Position numbers and translations under genes: made by a program. Positions 18,609 to 27,525 of a stretch of 64,000 nt of DNA are shown piece after piece (position 1 is the first letter of the stretch; every line of letters begins with the position of its first letter). Where the stretch lies: assembly GCF_016734815.1 (NCBI RefSeq), contig NZ_JAERQF010000017.1, forward strand, positions 41,790 to 105,789, given 5' to 3'. Below the pieces are notes generated by a model that had not been told where the DNA came from, did no database searches, and saw nothing but the letters and a program-made list of their open reading frames with translations. The stretch comes from Hymenobacter rubidus. GTDB lineage: Bacteria; Bacteroidota; Bacteroidia; Cytophagales; Hymenobacteraceae.

Positions 18609-21600
18609 CTAGAAGCCAACGTTGACGCCAAAGGTGATGGTGCGGGGCTGGGGCGCCGAGTAGAAATCGATGCCCTGGTTGATGTTGCCCGTGGTGGTGG
18701 TGGTGCCGAGGAAGTCGGTGTTCACCTCCGGGTCGTTGCCGGGGTACTTGGTGAAGGTGAGCAGGTTCTGGCCCTGCACATACACACGGGCCGACTGCAG
18801 GTAGCCTTTCTTCACCAGTGCGCTGGGCAGGTTGTAGCCCAGCGTGAGGGTGCGCAGGCGCGCGTAGGAGCCGTCGTACACAAAGCGCGAGGAGTTGCCG
18901 ATGCCGTTGCCGCCCAGGTAAATGGCTTTGGGCACGTCGGTGATGTCGCCGGGCTTCTGCCAGCGTTTGAGCTGGTCGCGGGTCTGGTTGTCGGGGCCGT
19001 TGTTGAAGCCCACCGAGTAGAACTGCCCGGCGGCGTCAAAAATCTTGTTGCCGGTGACGGCAATGAACGTGACGCTCAGGTCAATGCCTTTGAAAGTAAA
19101 CGTGTTGGTCAGGCCGCCCGTCCAAGTGGCATTGGGGCTGCCCAGGGGCACGGCCTGGGCCAGGTTGATGTTGGTGGTGGTGCCGGTGCTGTGGTCCACG
19201 CTGGCCGCGCCGGAGGGATTGTCGGCTGCTTTGTTGATGTAATACAGGGCATTGCCATTGGCGGGGTCGACCCCGGCGAACTCGGGGCCAAAGAACGTAC
19301 CGATGGGGAACCCTTCCTGGGCGCGGCTCAGGTAGCTGCCCGCAATGGGCTGCCCCGTGAGGTTGGTCAGTTTGTTGTAGTTGCGCGAGGCATTGGCCGT
19401 GGTGGTCCAGGTGAAGGCGCCGGTGAGGTTGCGGGTGGTCAGCGCAAATTCAATGCCCTTGTTTTCCAAGTTGCCCACGTTCTTGAAGATGCTGGTGAAG
19501 CCTGCGGTTGCCGGCACGGGCGCGTTCAGGGCCAGGTCGGTGGTGAGCTTCTGGTACACGTCTACCTCGCCGCTGATGCGGTTATCCAACAAGGCGAATT
19601 CAACGCCGGCGTCCGTCTGCCGGGTCGATTCCCACTTCAGGTCGGGATTGGCCAGTTGCGAGGGGCGCTGGCCCGGAATGCCCACGTAGCCCGCACTGCC
19701 CGCGTACAAGCCCAGCGGCGCAAAATCCGTAAAGGCCTGGTTGCCGGTGAGTCCGGTGCTCACGCGCAGCTTCAAAAAGCTCAGCACCTTCTGGTCTTTC
19801 AGGAAACTTTCCTCCGTGACCACCCAGCCGGCCGACGCCGCCGGGAAAAAGCCGTAGCGGTGGTTGACGCCGAAGCGCGACGAGCCATCGACGCGGGCGC
19901 TCAGCCCCAGCAGGTACCGGCCGGCAAAGGAATAGTTGAGACGGGCAAAATACGACAGCAGGGCGTTGCTGGTACCGGAAGAGTTGCCGGAGTTGAAGGT
20001 GGCCGCGTTCACGATGGTGCGGTACGCGTCGCTGGCAAACTGGCTGCCCGTCGTACTGGTGTAGTTCACATTCCGCTGCTCGTAAGACGTGCCCAGCGTA
20101 GCCTCCAGCGTGTGCTGCTCGGCCAGGGTTTTGCGGTACGAGAAGAAGTTGTTGGTGATGTAGCGCCCGCTGGTGGTGTGGGCGCTGAAGGCGTAGCCGT
20201 TGCCGGCCGAGCTGTTGCCCACCACCGTCACGCGGGCGCTGTACTGGTCTTCGTCCTGGTTCAGCAGGTCGGCCCCCAGCTCCGAGCGGAAGGTGAAGCC
20301 GGGCAGAATTTCCAGCTGGGCATACACGTTGCCCAGGGCGCGGTAGCTGATGGCTGCATAGGTAGCGGCGTTGTTTTGCAGGCCCAGCAGCGGGTTGTAG
20401 TAAAACGGGTAGCTGGTGTTGGGCTTGCCCGTGGTCAGGTCCAGCGCGCCGCTGGTGAGGCCCGTGCGCGGGTCAATCACGGGCGTGATGGGCGCCAAGG
20501 CCACAATCTGCAGCGGGTTGGAAAACAGGTTGTCGTTGGGCAGGCGGCTGTTGTTGGTGCGCGAGAGGGCCACGTTCACGCCCAGGGTCAGGCGCTTGGA
20601 AGCCTGGTGGTCCACGTTCAGGCGCGAGGCAATGCGGCTGAGCTTGTTGCCCACCACGATGCCTTCCTGCCCGCTGTACTGCCCCGAGAGGAAGAACTTG
20701 GTCTTCTCGTTGCCGCCGCTGGCGCTCAGGTCGTATTGGCTGAAAGCAGCCTTGCGCAGCACTTGGTCGGCCCAGTTGGTGTCCACGTTGTAGTTGGCGT
20801 CCACGGGCACGCCGGCGGCGTAGCCCTGGAGGCGGGTGGCGTTGGCGGCATCGGTCCGGCCGCTGTTCTTCAGCGCCTCCGTCAGCAGCTCCACGTATTC
20901 TTTGCCGTTGAGAAACTCGCGTACGTGCGTGGCCTGGCTCACGCCCACTTGGTAGCCCAGGTTGAAGCGCGTGTCGCCGGACCGGCCGTGCTTGGTGGTG
21001 ATGAGGACGACCCCGTTGGAAGCCCGCGAGCCGTAAATGGCCGACGCGGCCGCATCCTTCAGAATGGTGATGCTCTCGATGTCGTTGGGGTTGATGTCGG
21101 CCAGCGGGTTGGTGGGGGCGCTGGTGGAAGAGAAGTTATCCGATTGAATCGGAATGTTGTCAATCACGTACAGCGGCTGCGTGTCGCCGCTCACCGACGA
21201 GGTGCCCCGCACCCGCACCTTAATGGCCTGGCCCAGCTTGCCGCTGGAGTTTTCGATGACCACGCCCGCGGCCCGGCCCTGGATGGCCTGCTCGAAGGTT
21301 TGCACCGGGGCGTTGGCAATGTCCTTGCTGGACAGGGTGGCCACCGAGCCGGTCAGGTCGGCCTTTTGCTGGGTGCCGTAGCCCACCACAATGGCTTCGT
21401 TCAGTTCCGTGGCCGCGGCGGCCAGCGTCACGTTCAGGGTCGACTGGCTGCCCACGGGCACCGTTTGGCCGGTGAAGCCCACCGAGCTGATAACAAGCGT
21501 GGCGTTGGGCTGCACGCTCAGGCTGAAGGAGCCGTCGGCGCCGGTGCTCACGCCGTTGGCGGTGCCGCGCTCCAGCACCGTCACGCCGGGGATGCCGCTG

Positions 21601-21719
21601 CCGTCGGTGCCCACCACCCGACCGGTGATGGCTTTGGTTTGCGCCCACGCCGAAAACGTGCTGAGGCTCAGAACCAAAAACAAGAAAATTCTGATGTGAG
21701 TAAAGAGTTTATATTTCAT
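18609..21719 (-). CDS. SusC/RagA family TonB-linked outer membrane transporter
   Basis: The start is placed at the ATG at 21719 (MKYKLFTHIRIFLFLVLSLS, signal peptide ending AWAQ), giving 1036 residues. The longer upstream frame covers the promoter region. Domains: a carboxypeptidase-regulatory-like beta domain (about 28-105, ITGRVVGTDGSGIPGVTV), a TonB plug (about 115-225, with VVGYGTQQKADLTGSVA and RVRGTSSVSGDTQPLYVID), then a 22-strand barrel ending in TFGVNVGF with a terminal Phe. It imports substrate captured by SusD through TonB energy. A strong Bacteroidota-type promoter lies about 137 bp upstream. A 1208-codon antisense frame across it is only a GC-bias shadow. Confidence 0.95.
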   Translation of the reverse strand: MKYKLFTHIRIFLFLVLSLSTFSAWAQTKAITGRVVGTDGSGIPGVTVLERGTANGVSTGADGSFSLSVQPNATLVISSVGFTGQTVPVGSQSTLNVTLAAAATELNEAIVVGYGTQQKADLTGSVATLSSKDIANAPVQTFEQAIQGRAAGVVIENSSGKLGQAIKVRVRGTSSVSGDTQPLYVIDNIPIQSDNFSSTSAPTNPLADINPNDIESITILKDAAASAIYGSRASNGVVLITTKHGRSGDTRFNLGYQVGVSQATHVREFLNGKEYVELLTEALKNSGRTDAANATRLQGYAAGVPVDANYNVDTNWADQVLRKAAFSQYDLSASGGNEKTKFFLSGQYSGQEGIVVGNKLSRIASRLNVDHQASKRLTLGVNVALSRTNNSRLPNDNLFSNPLQIVALAPITPVIDPRTGLTSGALDLTTGKPNTSYPFYYNPLLGLQNNAATYAAISYRALGNVYAQLEILPGFTFRSELGADLLNQDEDQYSARVTVVGNSSAGNGYAFSAHTTSGRYITNNFFSYRKTLAEQHTLEATLGTSYEQRNVNYTSTTGSQFASDAYRTIVNAATFNSGNSSGTSNALLSYFARLNYSFAGRYLLGLSARVDGSSRFGVNHRYGFFPAASAGWVVTEESFLKDQKVLSFLKLRVSTGLTGNQAFTDFAPLGLYAGSAGYVGIPGQRPSQLANPDLKWESTRQTDAGVEFALLDNRISGEVDVYQKLTTDLALNAPVPATAGFTSIFKNVGNLENKGIEFALTTRNLTGAFTWTTTANASRNYNKLTNLTGQPIAGSYLSRAQEGFPIGTFFGPEFAGVDPANGNALYYINKAADNPSGAASVDHSTGTTTNINLAQAVPLGSPNATWTGGLTNTFTFKGIDLSVTFIAVTGNKIFDAAGQFYSVGFNNGPDNQTRDQLKRWQKPGDITDVPKAIYLGGNGIGNSSRFVYDGSYARLRTLTLGYNLPSALVKKGYLQSARVYVQGQNLLTFTKYPGNDPEVNTDFLGTTTTTGNINQGIDFYSAPQPRTITFGVNVGF

Positions 21720-21855
21720 TAGAGAGGGGGTTAGTGAGTACTTAATGAGCGGTGTTTTTTCATTCATGCAGCGTTTTGATTGAAACGTTAAATATTGTGC
21801 AAAATCAGTCGGCAAATTATACATTGTTTGCAGATTTTTTCCATAAATGTTAAAA

Positions 21856-21885
21856 CAAAGATAATTAACCATGCTGCCCCCCCAA
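21856..21885 (-). promoter_or_regulatory. Promoter of the minus-strand SusC/SusD operon
   Basis: On the minus strand, TTG (21885-21883), a 19-nt spacer, then TATCTTTG (21863-21856), an exact match to TAnnTTTG. The start is expected near 21850, giving an untranslated leader of about 130 nt. Confidence 0.7.
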
Positions 21886-21994
21886 GTTTAAAGCGCGCGC
21901 TTCCTTTTTACCATCTGCTGCCGTACATGCCTACCTTTACCGCGCCAGCCTTGCCTCGCCAGGTGCCGGCCCCGCCGACTTGCTCTTTGTTTCA

Positions 21995-23161
21995 ATGCCC
22001 ACCATCCATTACCTGACCACCGCCGACGCCATCGCCACCGCGGCCGCACATTTTGCCACCCTGCCCCGCATTGGCATCGATTTGGAATTCGACGACATGC
22101 GCCACCGCTACGGCCGCCACCTGGCGCTCATTCAGGTGTTCGATGGGCAGGAAGCGTACTTGATTGACCCGCTGCCGCTGCCCGACATGGCCGCCGACCT
22201 AGAGCCGCTATTCGCGGTGCTGCGCGACCGGGCCGTGGCCAAGGTATTTCACTCCTGCAAGTCGGATATTCTATTGCTCGATGAAGTTTTCGGCGTCAAC
22301 TGCCGCAACATCGTGGATACCAGCGTGCAATTCACCCTGCTGGCTGCCGAGGACAACAACATTTCGCTGGGCCGCCTTATTCAGGCCGAGCTGGGTTTTG
22401 AAGTGGACAAAGGCGAGCAGAAGTCCAACTGGCTGAAGCGCCCGCTCACCGAAGCCCAAAAGGAGTACGCCGCCAACGATGTGCTCTACCTGTTTGAGCT
22501 GACTGACCGCCTCAGCGCCCGCCTCGCCGAGCTGGGCCGCGCCGACTGGGCCGCCCAGGAAAACCTGGCCCTGGAAGCCGTGCGCTACGGCCGCGACGAC
22601 CCGCGCCCGTGGTCGCGGAATGCGGCCAAATACAAGATTTCGCCCCAGGAGATGCCCATTTTCCGGGAGCTCTACATGCTGCGCGATGCCGTGGCCCGGC
22701 AGCTTGACCGGCCGCCCTACCATGTTCTCAGCAACGACAAACTGGCCGAACTCACCCGCCAGCCCATCGAAACCGCCCTGCAATTGCGCACCGCCAATGG
22801 ACTGCACCCCGAATTGAAACGCTCGCCCTACGCCGAGCAGCTCCTGGCCATTGGCACCACCGATTTGGAGCCCGATGCGCCTCTGCCCCCCGAGCAGCGC
22901 AAGTTTCCGTTCCGCCGCCGCCTCAATGGCCCCGCCGCCACCCGCGCCGAAGCCCGCGAAACGCTGCTGAACACTCTGAAAACCCACCTCGTCAGCGACC
23001 ACGGCACCACCATGGCCAACATGGTGCTCAGCAACCGCCTCATCGCCGACATCATCGAGCAAGGCGCTGCAGCGGCCCTGCGCCCCTGGCAGCAGCAGCT
23101 CCTGCGGGGTTCTGCTGAGAAGCACGGCGAGGACTACGCCGCAATTGCGGACCCGTTTTAA
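21995..23161 (+). CDS. rnd: Ribonuclease D
   Basis: A 3'-5' exoribonuclease for tRNA and other stable RNA ends. The start at 21995 (MPTIHYLTTADAIATA) is chosen because the alignable region begins there; an ATG 15 nt upstream adds only MLFVS. It has 388 residues. The DEDD-type exonuclease domain (about 1-170) shows IGIDLEFDDM, VFHSCKSDILLLDEVFG, NIVDTSVQFTLL and the Exo III block YAANDVLYLFEL. The first block reads DLE where many members have DTE. An HRDC domain (about 215-290, FRELYMLRDAVARQLDRPPYHV) follows, and a second HRDC-like segment is near the C-terminus. Same strand as mltG, 119 bp downstream. Confidence 0.9.
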   Translation: MPTIHYLTTADAIATAAAHFATLPRIGIDLEFDDMRHRYGRHLALIQVFDGQEAYLIDPLPLPDMAADLEPLFAVLRDRAVAKVFHSCKSDILLLDEVFGVNCRNIVDTSVQFTLLAAEDNNISLGRLIQAELGFEVDKGEQKSNWLKRPLTEAQKEYAANDVLYLFELTDRLSARLAELGRADWAAQENLALEAVRYGRDDPRPWSRNAAKYKISPQEMPIFRELYMLRDAVARQLDRPPYHVLSNDKLAELTRQPIETALQLRTANGLHPELKRSPYAEQLLAIGTTDLEPDAPLPPEQRKFPFRRRLNGPAATRAEARETLLNTLKTHLVSDHGTTMANMVLSNRLIADIIEQGAAAALRPWQQQLLRGSAEKHGEDYAAIADPF

Positions 23162-23280
23162 CCGTTCCACATTTGACTGGAACGCAGTGCCGGATGCCGG
23201 GCAGCGCTCTGTCGCGCCGGCAACTGCGTTTGCCGTGGCCGTGGGGGGTGTTCGGCGGCCCATTACAATAGGTTGGCGCC

Positions 23281-24375
23281 ATGCCCGGCCGTTCACTGCG
23301 GCTGTTTACTTATTCCGTGTTACCGCTTTTGCCTAAGCCTTTCCGCCACTTCTTGCCTTATATCCTGTTGCTGCTGGCCGTGCTGGGCGCGGGTGGCTAC
23401 GCGGCGTGGCGGGTGCTGTACCGGCCCAACGTCACGGTCTTTCCCGAAGGCCCGGCCTACCTGTATGTCCGCACCGACACGGGCTACGCGGCGGTGCTCG
23501 ATTCGCTGAAAAAACACGAGCTACTCCTCGAACCGGGCACTTTTGAGTGGGTAGCTGAGCACCACGACTACCCCCCGCACGTGAAGCCCGGCCGCTACCG
23601 CCTCGACCCCAACATGGGCAACGTGGACCTGGTGAAGATGCTTCTGTTGGGCCGTCAGGACACGGTGAAGCTTGAGTTGAAGCCCTTTCACTACATCGAC
23701 CAGCTGCCGCGCCGGGTGTGTGGGTTGCTCGAAACCGATTCCTTCAAGCTGGAGCTGCTGCTCGGCGATAATACGGGCTTGCAGCACCGCTACGGGCTCG
23801 ATACCTGCACCATTCGTACGATGTTCATTCCCGGCCAGTACCGGCTGCTTTGGAACACCAGCGCCTCGGTGCTCCTGGATTCGATGGCCGCGCGCTACCG
23901 CCGGTTCTGGACGCCACAGCGCCAGGCGCGGGCCGACTCGCTGCGCATGACGCGCACCCAGGTGAGCGTGCTGGCCAGCATTGTGCAGCGCGAAACGGCC
24001 CAGCCCACCGATAAGCCGCTCATTGCTGCCGTGTACCTCAACCGCTTGCGCAACGGCCAGCCCCTGCAAGCCGACCCTACCCTGCTTTGGCCCCTGCACG
24101 GCCTGGGCACCCGCAAGCGCGTGCTGAACGTGGACAAAAAAGTAGATTCGCCCTACAACACCTACCGCCACAAGGGCCTGCCGCCCGGCCCCATCACCAC
24201 GCCCCTGCCCGGCTCGCTGCTGGCCGTGCTCAAGCCCGCGCACAACAAAAACCTGTTCTTTTGCGCCCGGCCCGACGGCAGCGGCTTCTCGGATTTCGCC
24301 GAAACCTATGCCCAGCACAAGCTAAACGCCCGCCGCTACCAGCACCGGCTCGATAGCCTGGGGGTGAAAAAATAA
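23281..24375 (+). CDS. mltG: Endolytic transglycosylase MltG
   Basis: A 364-residue peptidoglycan lytic transglycosylase that cuts nascent glycan strands at the inner membrane. A short cytoplasmic N-terminus is followed by one membrane helix (about residues 27-43, LPYILLLLAVLGAGGYAAW). The YceG-like domain holds the catalytic glutamate at about E238 in ASIVQRET. The family block LQADPTLLW and the strongly conserved SPYNTYRHKGLPPGPI are present. The end includes FFCARPDGSGFSDFAETYAQH, as in other members. Length is normal. The LysM-like N-terminal domain is less obvious. No operon partner is clear beyond rnd upstream. Confidence 0.93.
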   Translation: MPGRSLRLFTYSVLPLLPKPFRHFLPYILLLLAVLGAGGYAAWRVLYRPNVTVFPEGPAYLYVRTDTGYAAVLDSLKKHELLLEPGTFEWVAEHHDYPPHVKPGRYRLDPNMGNVDLVKMLLLGRQDTVKLELKPFHYIDQLPRRVCGLLETDSFKLELLLGDNTGLQHRYGLDTCTIRTMFIPGQYRLLWNTSASVLLDSMAARYRRFWTPQRQARADSLRMTRTQVSVLASIVQRETAQPTDKPLIAAVYLNRLRNGQPLQADPTLLWPLHGLGTRKRVLNVDKKVDSPYNTYRHKGLPPGPITTPLPGSLLAVLKPAHNKNLFFCARPDGSGFSDFAETYAQHKLNARRYQHRLDSLGVKK

Positions 24376-24743
24376 GTTGAGCACAAACGGGTCATGGAAT
24401 TAGGCGAATGACCTCGGCCGCTTCGCGCGTCAGCCCGGGCTTGCGAAGGATGACAAGAAGTAGGAGGGATAGGCTTGGTTGCGCGCATGCCAGAGGAGCA
24501 TGATGAACGAAGATGGACCCGGCAGTTTCTACCTGACTTCCCTTTAGAGCTTGCCGCCGTGAAACTGAGCCTCCTGCCGCGCACAATTCCATGCACAAAC
24601 GCCAGGCCGCAGCCAATGGCAGAAAGCTGTATAGCTGCTCAGACCGTTGCACAACCTGGAATTTTATCCTTGATGCGCATCGGCGAGGCCGCTAGCGCCC
24701 GCCTGCGTACTTTTGTTTCCCAATTTCCCGCAAAACCGTTCGT
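24376..24743. other. 368-bp intergenic stretch between mltG and the FadL-type gene
   Basis: No convincing gene is visible. It has a small hairpin GGTCAT/ATGACC near 24391-24412. A TACTTTTG element at 24708-24715, an exact TAnnTTTG match without a good upstream TTG, is a possible -7 box for the next gene. Confidence 0.4.
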
Positions 24744-25988
24744 ATGCGCCTACGTCTCCTTTTTCTAGTTCCGGTGTTCTCTGGATTGACGGCTGCGGCC
24801 AGCGGGTTCGAAACCGGCCCACAGGGCGCCCGGCTGGTGGGCCTGGGCGGGGCCAGCACGGCCTACATCGGCAGCATTGCGGGCCTGAGCACCAACCCCG
24901 GCCTGCTGCCGCAGTGGGGAGACTCGCTGCTGCACTTCAGCTTCGGCGGCCTGGGCCAGGTACGGCGCTCGTCTTACATTGGCCAGGACACTTACCAGCG
25001 CACCGACCAGGAGCTGGCCATTCAGCCCGGCGGCTACTTTTACGCCACCCGCGCCGTGAGCAAGCGCGTGAGCCTGGGCCTGGCCGTGACTACGCCCTAC
25101 GGCTACCACACCAAGTGGCCCGACACCTGGGAAGGCCGCTCCGTGATTCAGGAAAGCCAGCTCCGGACGGTATTTGTGCAGCCCACGGTCGGCTTTAAGC
25201 TCAACGACAACTTCAGCGCGGGGGTAGGCTTCGTGTATGCTTTTGGCAAATACACCCAGCGCCGGGCCCTGGGCGAATACGACGACCCCAACGCCCAGAC
25301 CAGTTTGAGCGCCAGCGGCTCGGGCATCGGCCTGAACGTGGGCCTCTACGGCCGCACCGGCGACAACCTGGCCTTCGGCATCAGCTACCGCAGCGGGGTG
25401 AAGCTGAAAATGAACACCGGCACCCTTGCCTCTACCGGGGTGCCGGCCCGCGATGCCAGCCTCAACCCGGCCTCGGCCAACGTGAGTACCCAGATAAACC
25501 TACCCAGCACACTTTCCGTGGGCATTGCCGACCGCATCACGCCCAAACTGCTGCTCACGTTCGACTTTACCCTCAGCGGCTGGAGCACCCTCGATTCGCT
25601 GAAGCTGAACGTGGCCGCCAGCGGCCCGGCCCCGGCCCGCACCCTCAAAACGACCCGCCGCTACGAGGATGCGATGGTGTTCCGGGTGGGGGCCGAATAC
25701 CAGGTGCTGCCCAAGCTGCTGGTGCTGGGCGGGCTGCACTACGACGAAACGCCTGTTAGAGACGAGTACATTAATCCCGAATTCATCGACGCCAACCGCC
25801 TCGGAGCCTCGGCTGGCTTGAGCTACCAGCTCAGCCGCCGCCTCGCCATGGAGGCCGGCTACGCCTTCGACTACGGCCAACTGCGCACCGCCCGCGCCAA
25901 CCGCACCAACAAGGCGGCGAACACTGTGAGCGGCAATTATCGCACCCTCACCCACTCGGCTTCGGTGGGTGTGGCCGTGGCGTTTTAA
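24744..25988 (+). CDS. FadL/OmpP1 family outer membrane transport protein
   Basis: A 414-residue beta-barrel with a signal peptide (MRLRLLFLVPVFSGLTAAA). The mature N-terminus, GFETGPQGARLVGLGGASTA, then SIAGLSTNPGLL, is the FadL/OmpP1/TodX hallmark, corresponding to the N-terminal hatch. Alternating strands run to the C-terminal VGVAVAF with terminal Phe. The family passively takes up hydrophobic molecules such as long-chain fatty acids or aromatics. The next gene encodes an SGNH-type lipoprotein. This pairing is common in Bacteroidota and suggests that substrates released at the surface are imported by the barrel. Confidence 0.9.
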   Translation: MRLRLLFLVPVFSGLTAAASGFETGPQGARLVGLGGASTAYIGSIAGLSTNPGLLPQWGDSLLHFSFGGLGQVRRSSYIGQDTYQRTDQELAIQPGGYFYATRAVSKRVSLGLAVTTPYGYHTKWPDTWEGRSVIQESQLRTVFVQPTVGFKLNDNFSAGVGFVYAFGKYTQRRALGEYDDPNAQTSLSASGSGIGLNVGLYGRTGDNLAFGISYRSGVKLKMNTGTLASTGVPARDASLNPASANVSTQINLPSTLSVGIADRITPKLLLTFDFTLSGWSTLDSLKLNVAASGPAPARTLKTTRRYEDAMVFRVGAEYQVLPKLLVLGGLHYDETPVRDEYINPEFIDANRLGASAGLSYQLSRRLAMEAGYAFDYGQLRTARANRTNKAANTVSGNYRTLTHSASVGVAVAF

Positions 25989-26096
25989 GGCGGCGGCCAA
26001 TAGCAGGACGGATTTTTAGAAGGCCACTTCATTATGGTTTGCAGTCCAACATGCCGCAGCCCCCTCTTCTCAACTTTTGCTGATTCCAATTTCGTG

Positions 26097-27515
26097 ATGA
26101 TGATTTCTGGTTTGAACTTCAGGCACCGGGGTGGCAGCGTGGTGGCCTGTGCAGTAGCATTGCTGCTCACGGCCTGCGCGCCTGGTCAAGACACGCCCAC
26201 ACCCACCACGGGCGTCGACCTCACCAGGTATGTGGCGGTGGGCGACAGCTACACGGCCGGCTTGAGCGCAGGTGGCCTTACGCGCCTTGGCCAGGAATAT
26301 TCCTTTCCGAACTTGCTGGCCAAACAGTTCCAGAGCATTACGTCGAACGCGGGGTTCACCCAGCCGCTTCTGGAAGCCGGTTCCGGGTCGGGCTACTTCA
26401 ACCTGGCAGATTTTACCACGACCGGTTACGCCCGCACCCGGCGCGTGGCTGGCCAAGCCGTGCGCGGTTCGGTCATCAATCCGTCGGCCTGCGGCGGCCC
26501 CGACACCCTGCGTCTGCTCACGCGCAGCGCCACCGCTGCGGCGCTGCCCCAAAACCTGGGCGTACCTGGCCTGCTGCTGAGCCAGATAGAAACCGCGGGC
26601 CTCGGCAATGAAGCCAACGCTCGCCCCGGCATTGCCTTCAATCCCTATTTCGAGCGCCTGCTACCGGCCGCCGACAGCCGCACGTACTTGCAAACGGTGA
26701 CCACTGCGGTCAGTTCAGCTACCTTCTTCACGTTCTTTCAGGGCCTTGACGATTTTCTGCCCTACGTGCGCAGCGGCGGTACTTGCGGGACGGTGCCTGG
26801 TTCCCTGACGTTTGGCAACCTGCTGCGTAATAATGCCGACAAACTGCTGGCCGTGCTGGCGGCCGGGGGCCGGCCCGGCATCATTGCCCGTTTGCCCAGC
26901 ATCACGGCGCTGCCGCTGGTGGGCTTGGGCAAAGGCAACGTGGTGGAAGCCCGTCTGCAAGCCTCTTTTGGCGATACCGCCCGGATTTATTTCGAAGACC
27001 CTTTCGGAGGGGCTGCCGCCCGGCACATTACCGATTCCGACTACATTCTGGCCACGGCACTGCCCCGCGTGGGTCAGCTCACGGCGGTGACTGTAGGCGG
27101 CAGCGTGCGAATGCTCCCCTACGGCCGTCACGCCCTAAATCCCCTGCGCAACGCCGATGTGCTCGAAAATGCGACCGAAATGGTCCGTATCACCGGAGCC
27201 ATCAACAGTTACAACAATGCACTTAATGATTTGGCGCTCAAGTATAAAGTGGCAATAGTCGACCCTAATTCCGGTAGCCGAACCGTTAGCCTTGATGACG
27301 TGCTTTTCAACCAGGTGGCGGGGGTTATTTTCGTCAATGGCGTGCAGTATTCGTCGGAGCCGGTGCGCGGAAACTTTTATTCACTCGACTACTATACCCT
27401 CACACCGCGCGGCAATGGCCTGCTGGCCAACGCCTTTATTACGGCCATCAATCGTGCATATAAGGCCAACATTCCGGCCATTGACGTGAACAAGCTGCCG
27501 GCTACAGCGCAGTAA
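26097..27515 (+). CDS. SGNH/GDSL hydrolase-like lipoprotein, probable partner of the FadL-type porin
   Basis: The start at 26097 (MMISGLNFRHRG) gives a lipoprotein signal ending LLLTAC, and 472 residues. The longer frame adds an unlikely leader. Block I is clear: YVAVGDSYTAGLSAGG, with the nucleophile serine in GDS. Late blocks include a fairly conserved FINGVQYSSEPV-like segment (here VNGVQYSSEPVRGNFYSLD). In relatives the C-terminal block is DxxHPxPRG. Here it reads DYYTLTPRGNG, so the expected catalytic His position is Thr. The protein may be an inactive binding homologue, or the catalytic His may be elsewhere. It lies 108 bp after the FadL-type gene and converges on the glycosyltransferase with a 10-bp gap. 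Confidence 0.8.
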   Translation: MMISGLNFRHRGGSVVACAVALLLTACAPGQDTPTPTTGVDLTRYVAVGDSYTAGLSAGGLTRLGQEYSFPNLLAKQFQSITSNAGFTQPLLEAGSGSGYFNLADFTTTGYARTRRVAGQAVRGSVINPSACGGPDTLRLLTRSATAAALPQNLGVPGLLLSQIETAGLGNEANARPGIAFNPYFERLLPAADSRTYLQTVTTAVSSATFFTFFQGLDDFLPYVRSGGTCGTVPGSLTFGNLLRNNADKLLAVLAAGGRPGIIARLPSITALPLVGLGKGNVVEARLQASFGDTARIYFEDPFGGAAARHITDSDYILATALPRVGQLTAVTVGGSVRMLPYGRHALNPLRNADVLENATEMVRITGAINSYNNALNDLALKYKVAIVDPNSGSRTVSLDDVLFNQVAGVIFVNGVQYSSEPVRGNFYSLDYYTLTPRGNGLLANAFITAINRAYKANIPAIDVNKLPATAQ

Positions 27516-27525
27516 ACCTGGCCGC

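Noticed and set aside
18096..21722. 1208-codon open frame on the plus strand
   Set aside because: It is antisense to SusC and the end of SusD. Its composition (Gly, Ala, Val, His, Arg) and lack of any domain fit a high-GC shadow frame.
24475..24768. 97-codon frame before the FadL-type gene
   Set aside because: No domain or good start, overlaps the start of a clear gene, and its composition looks non-coding.
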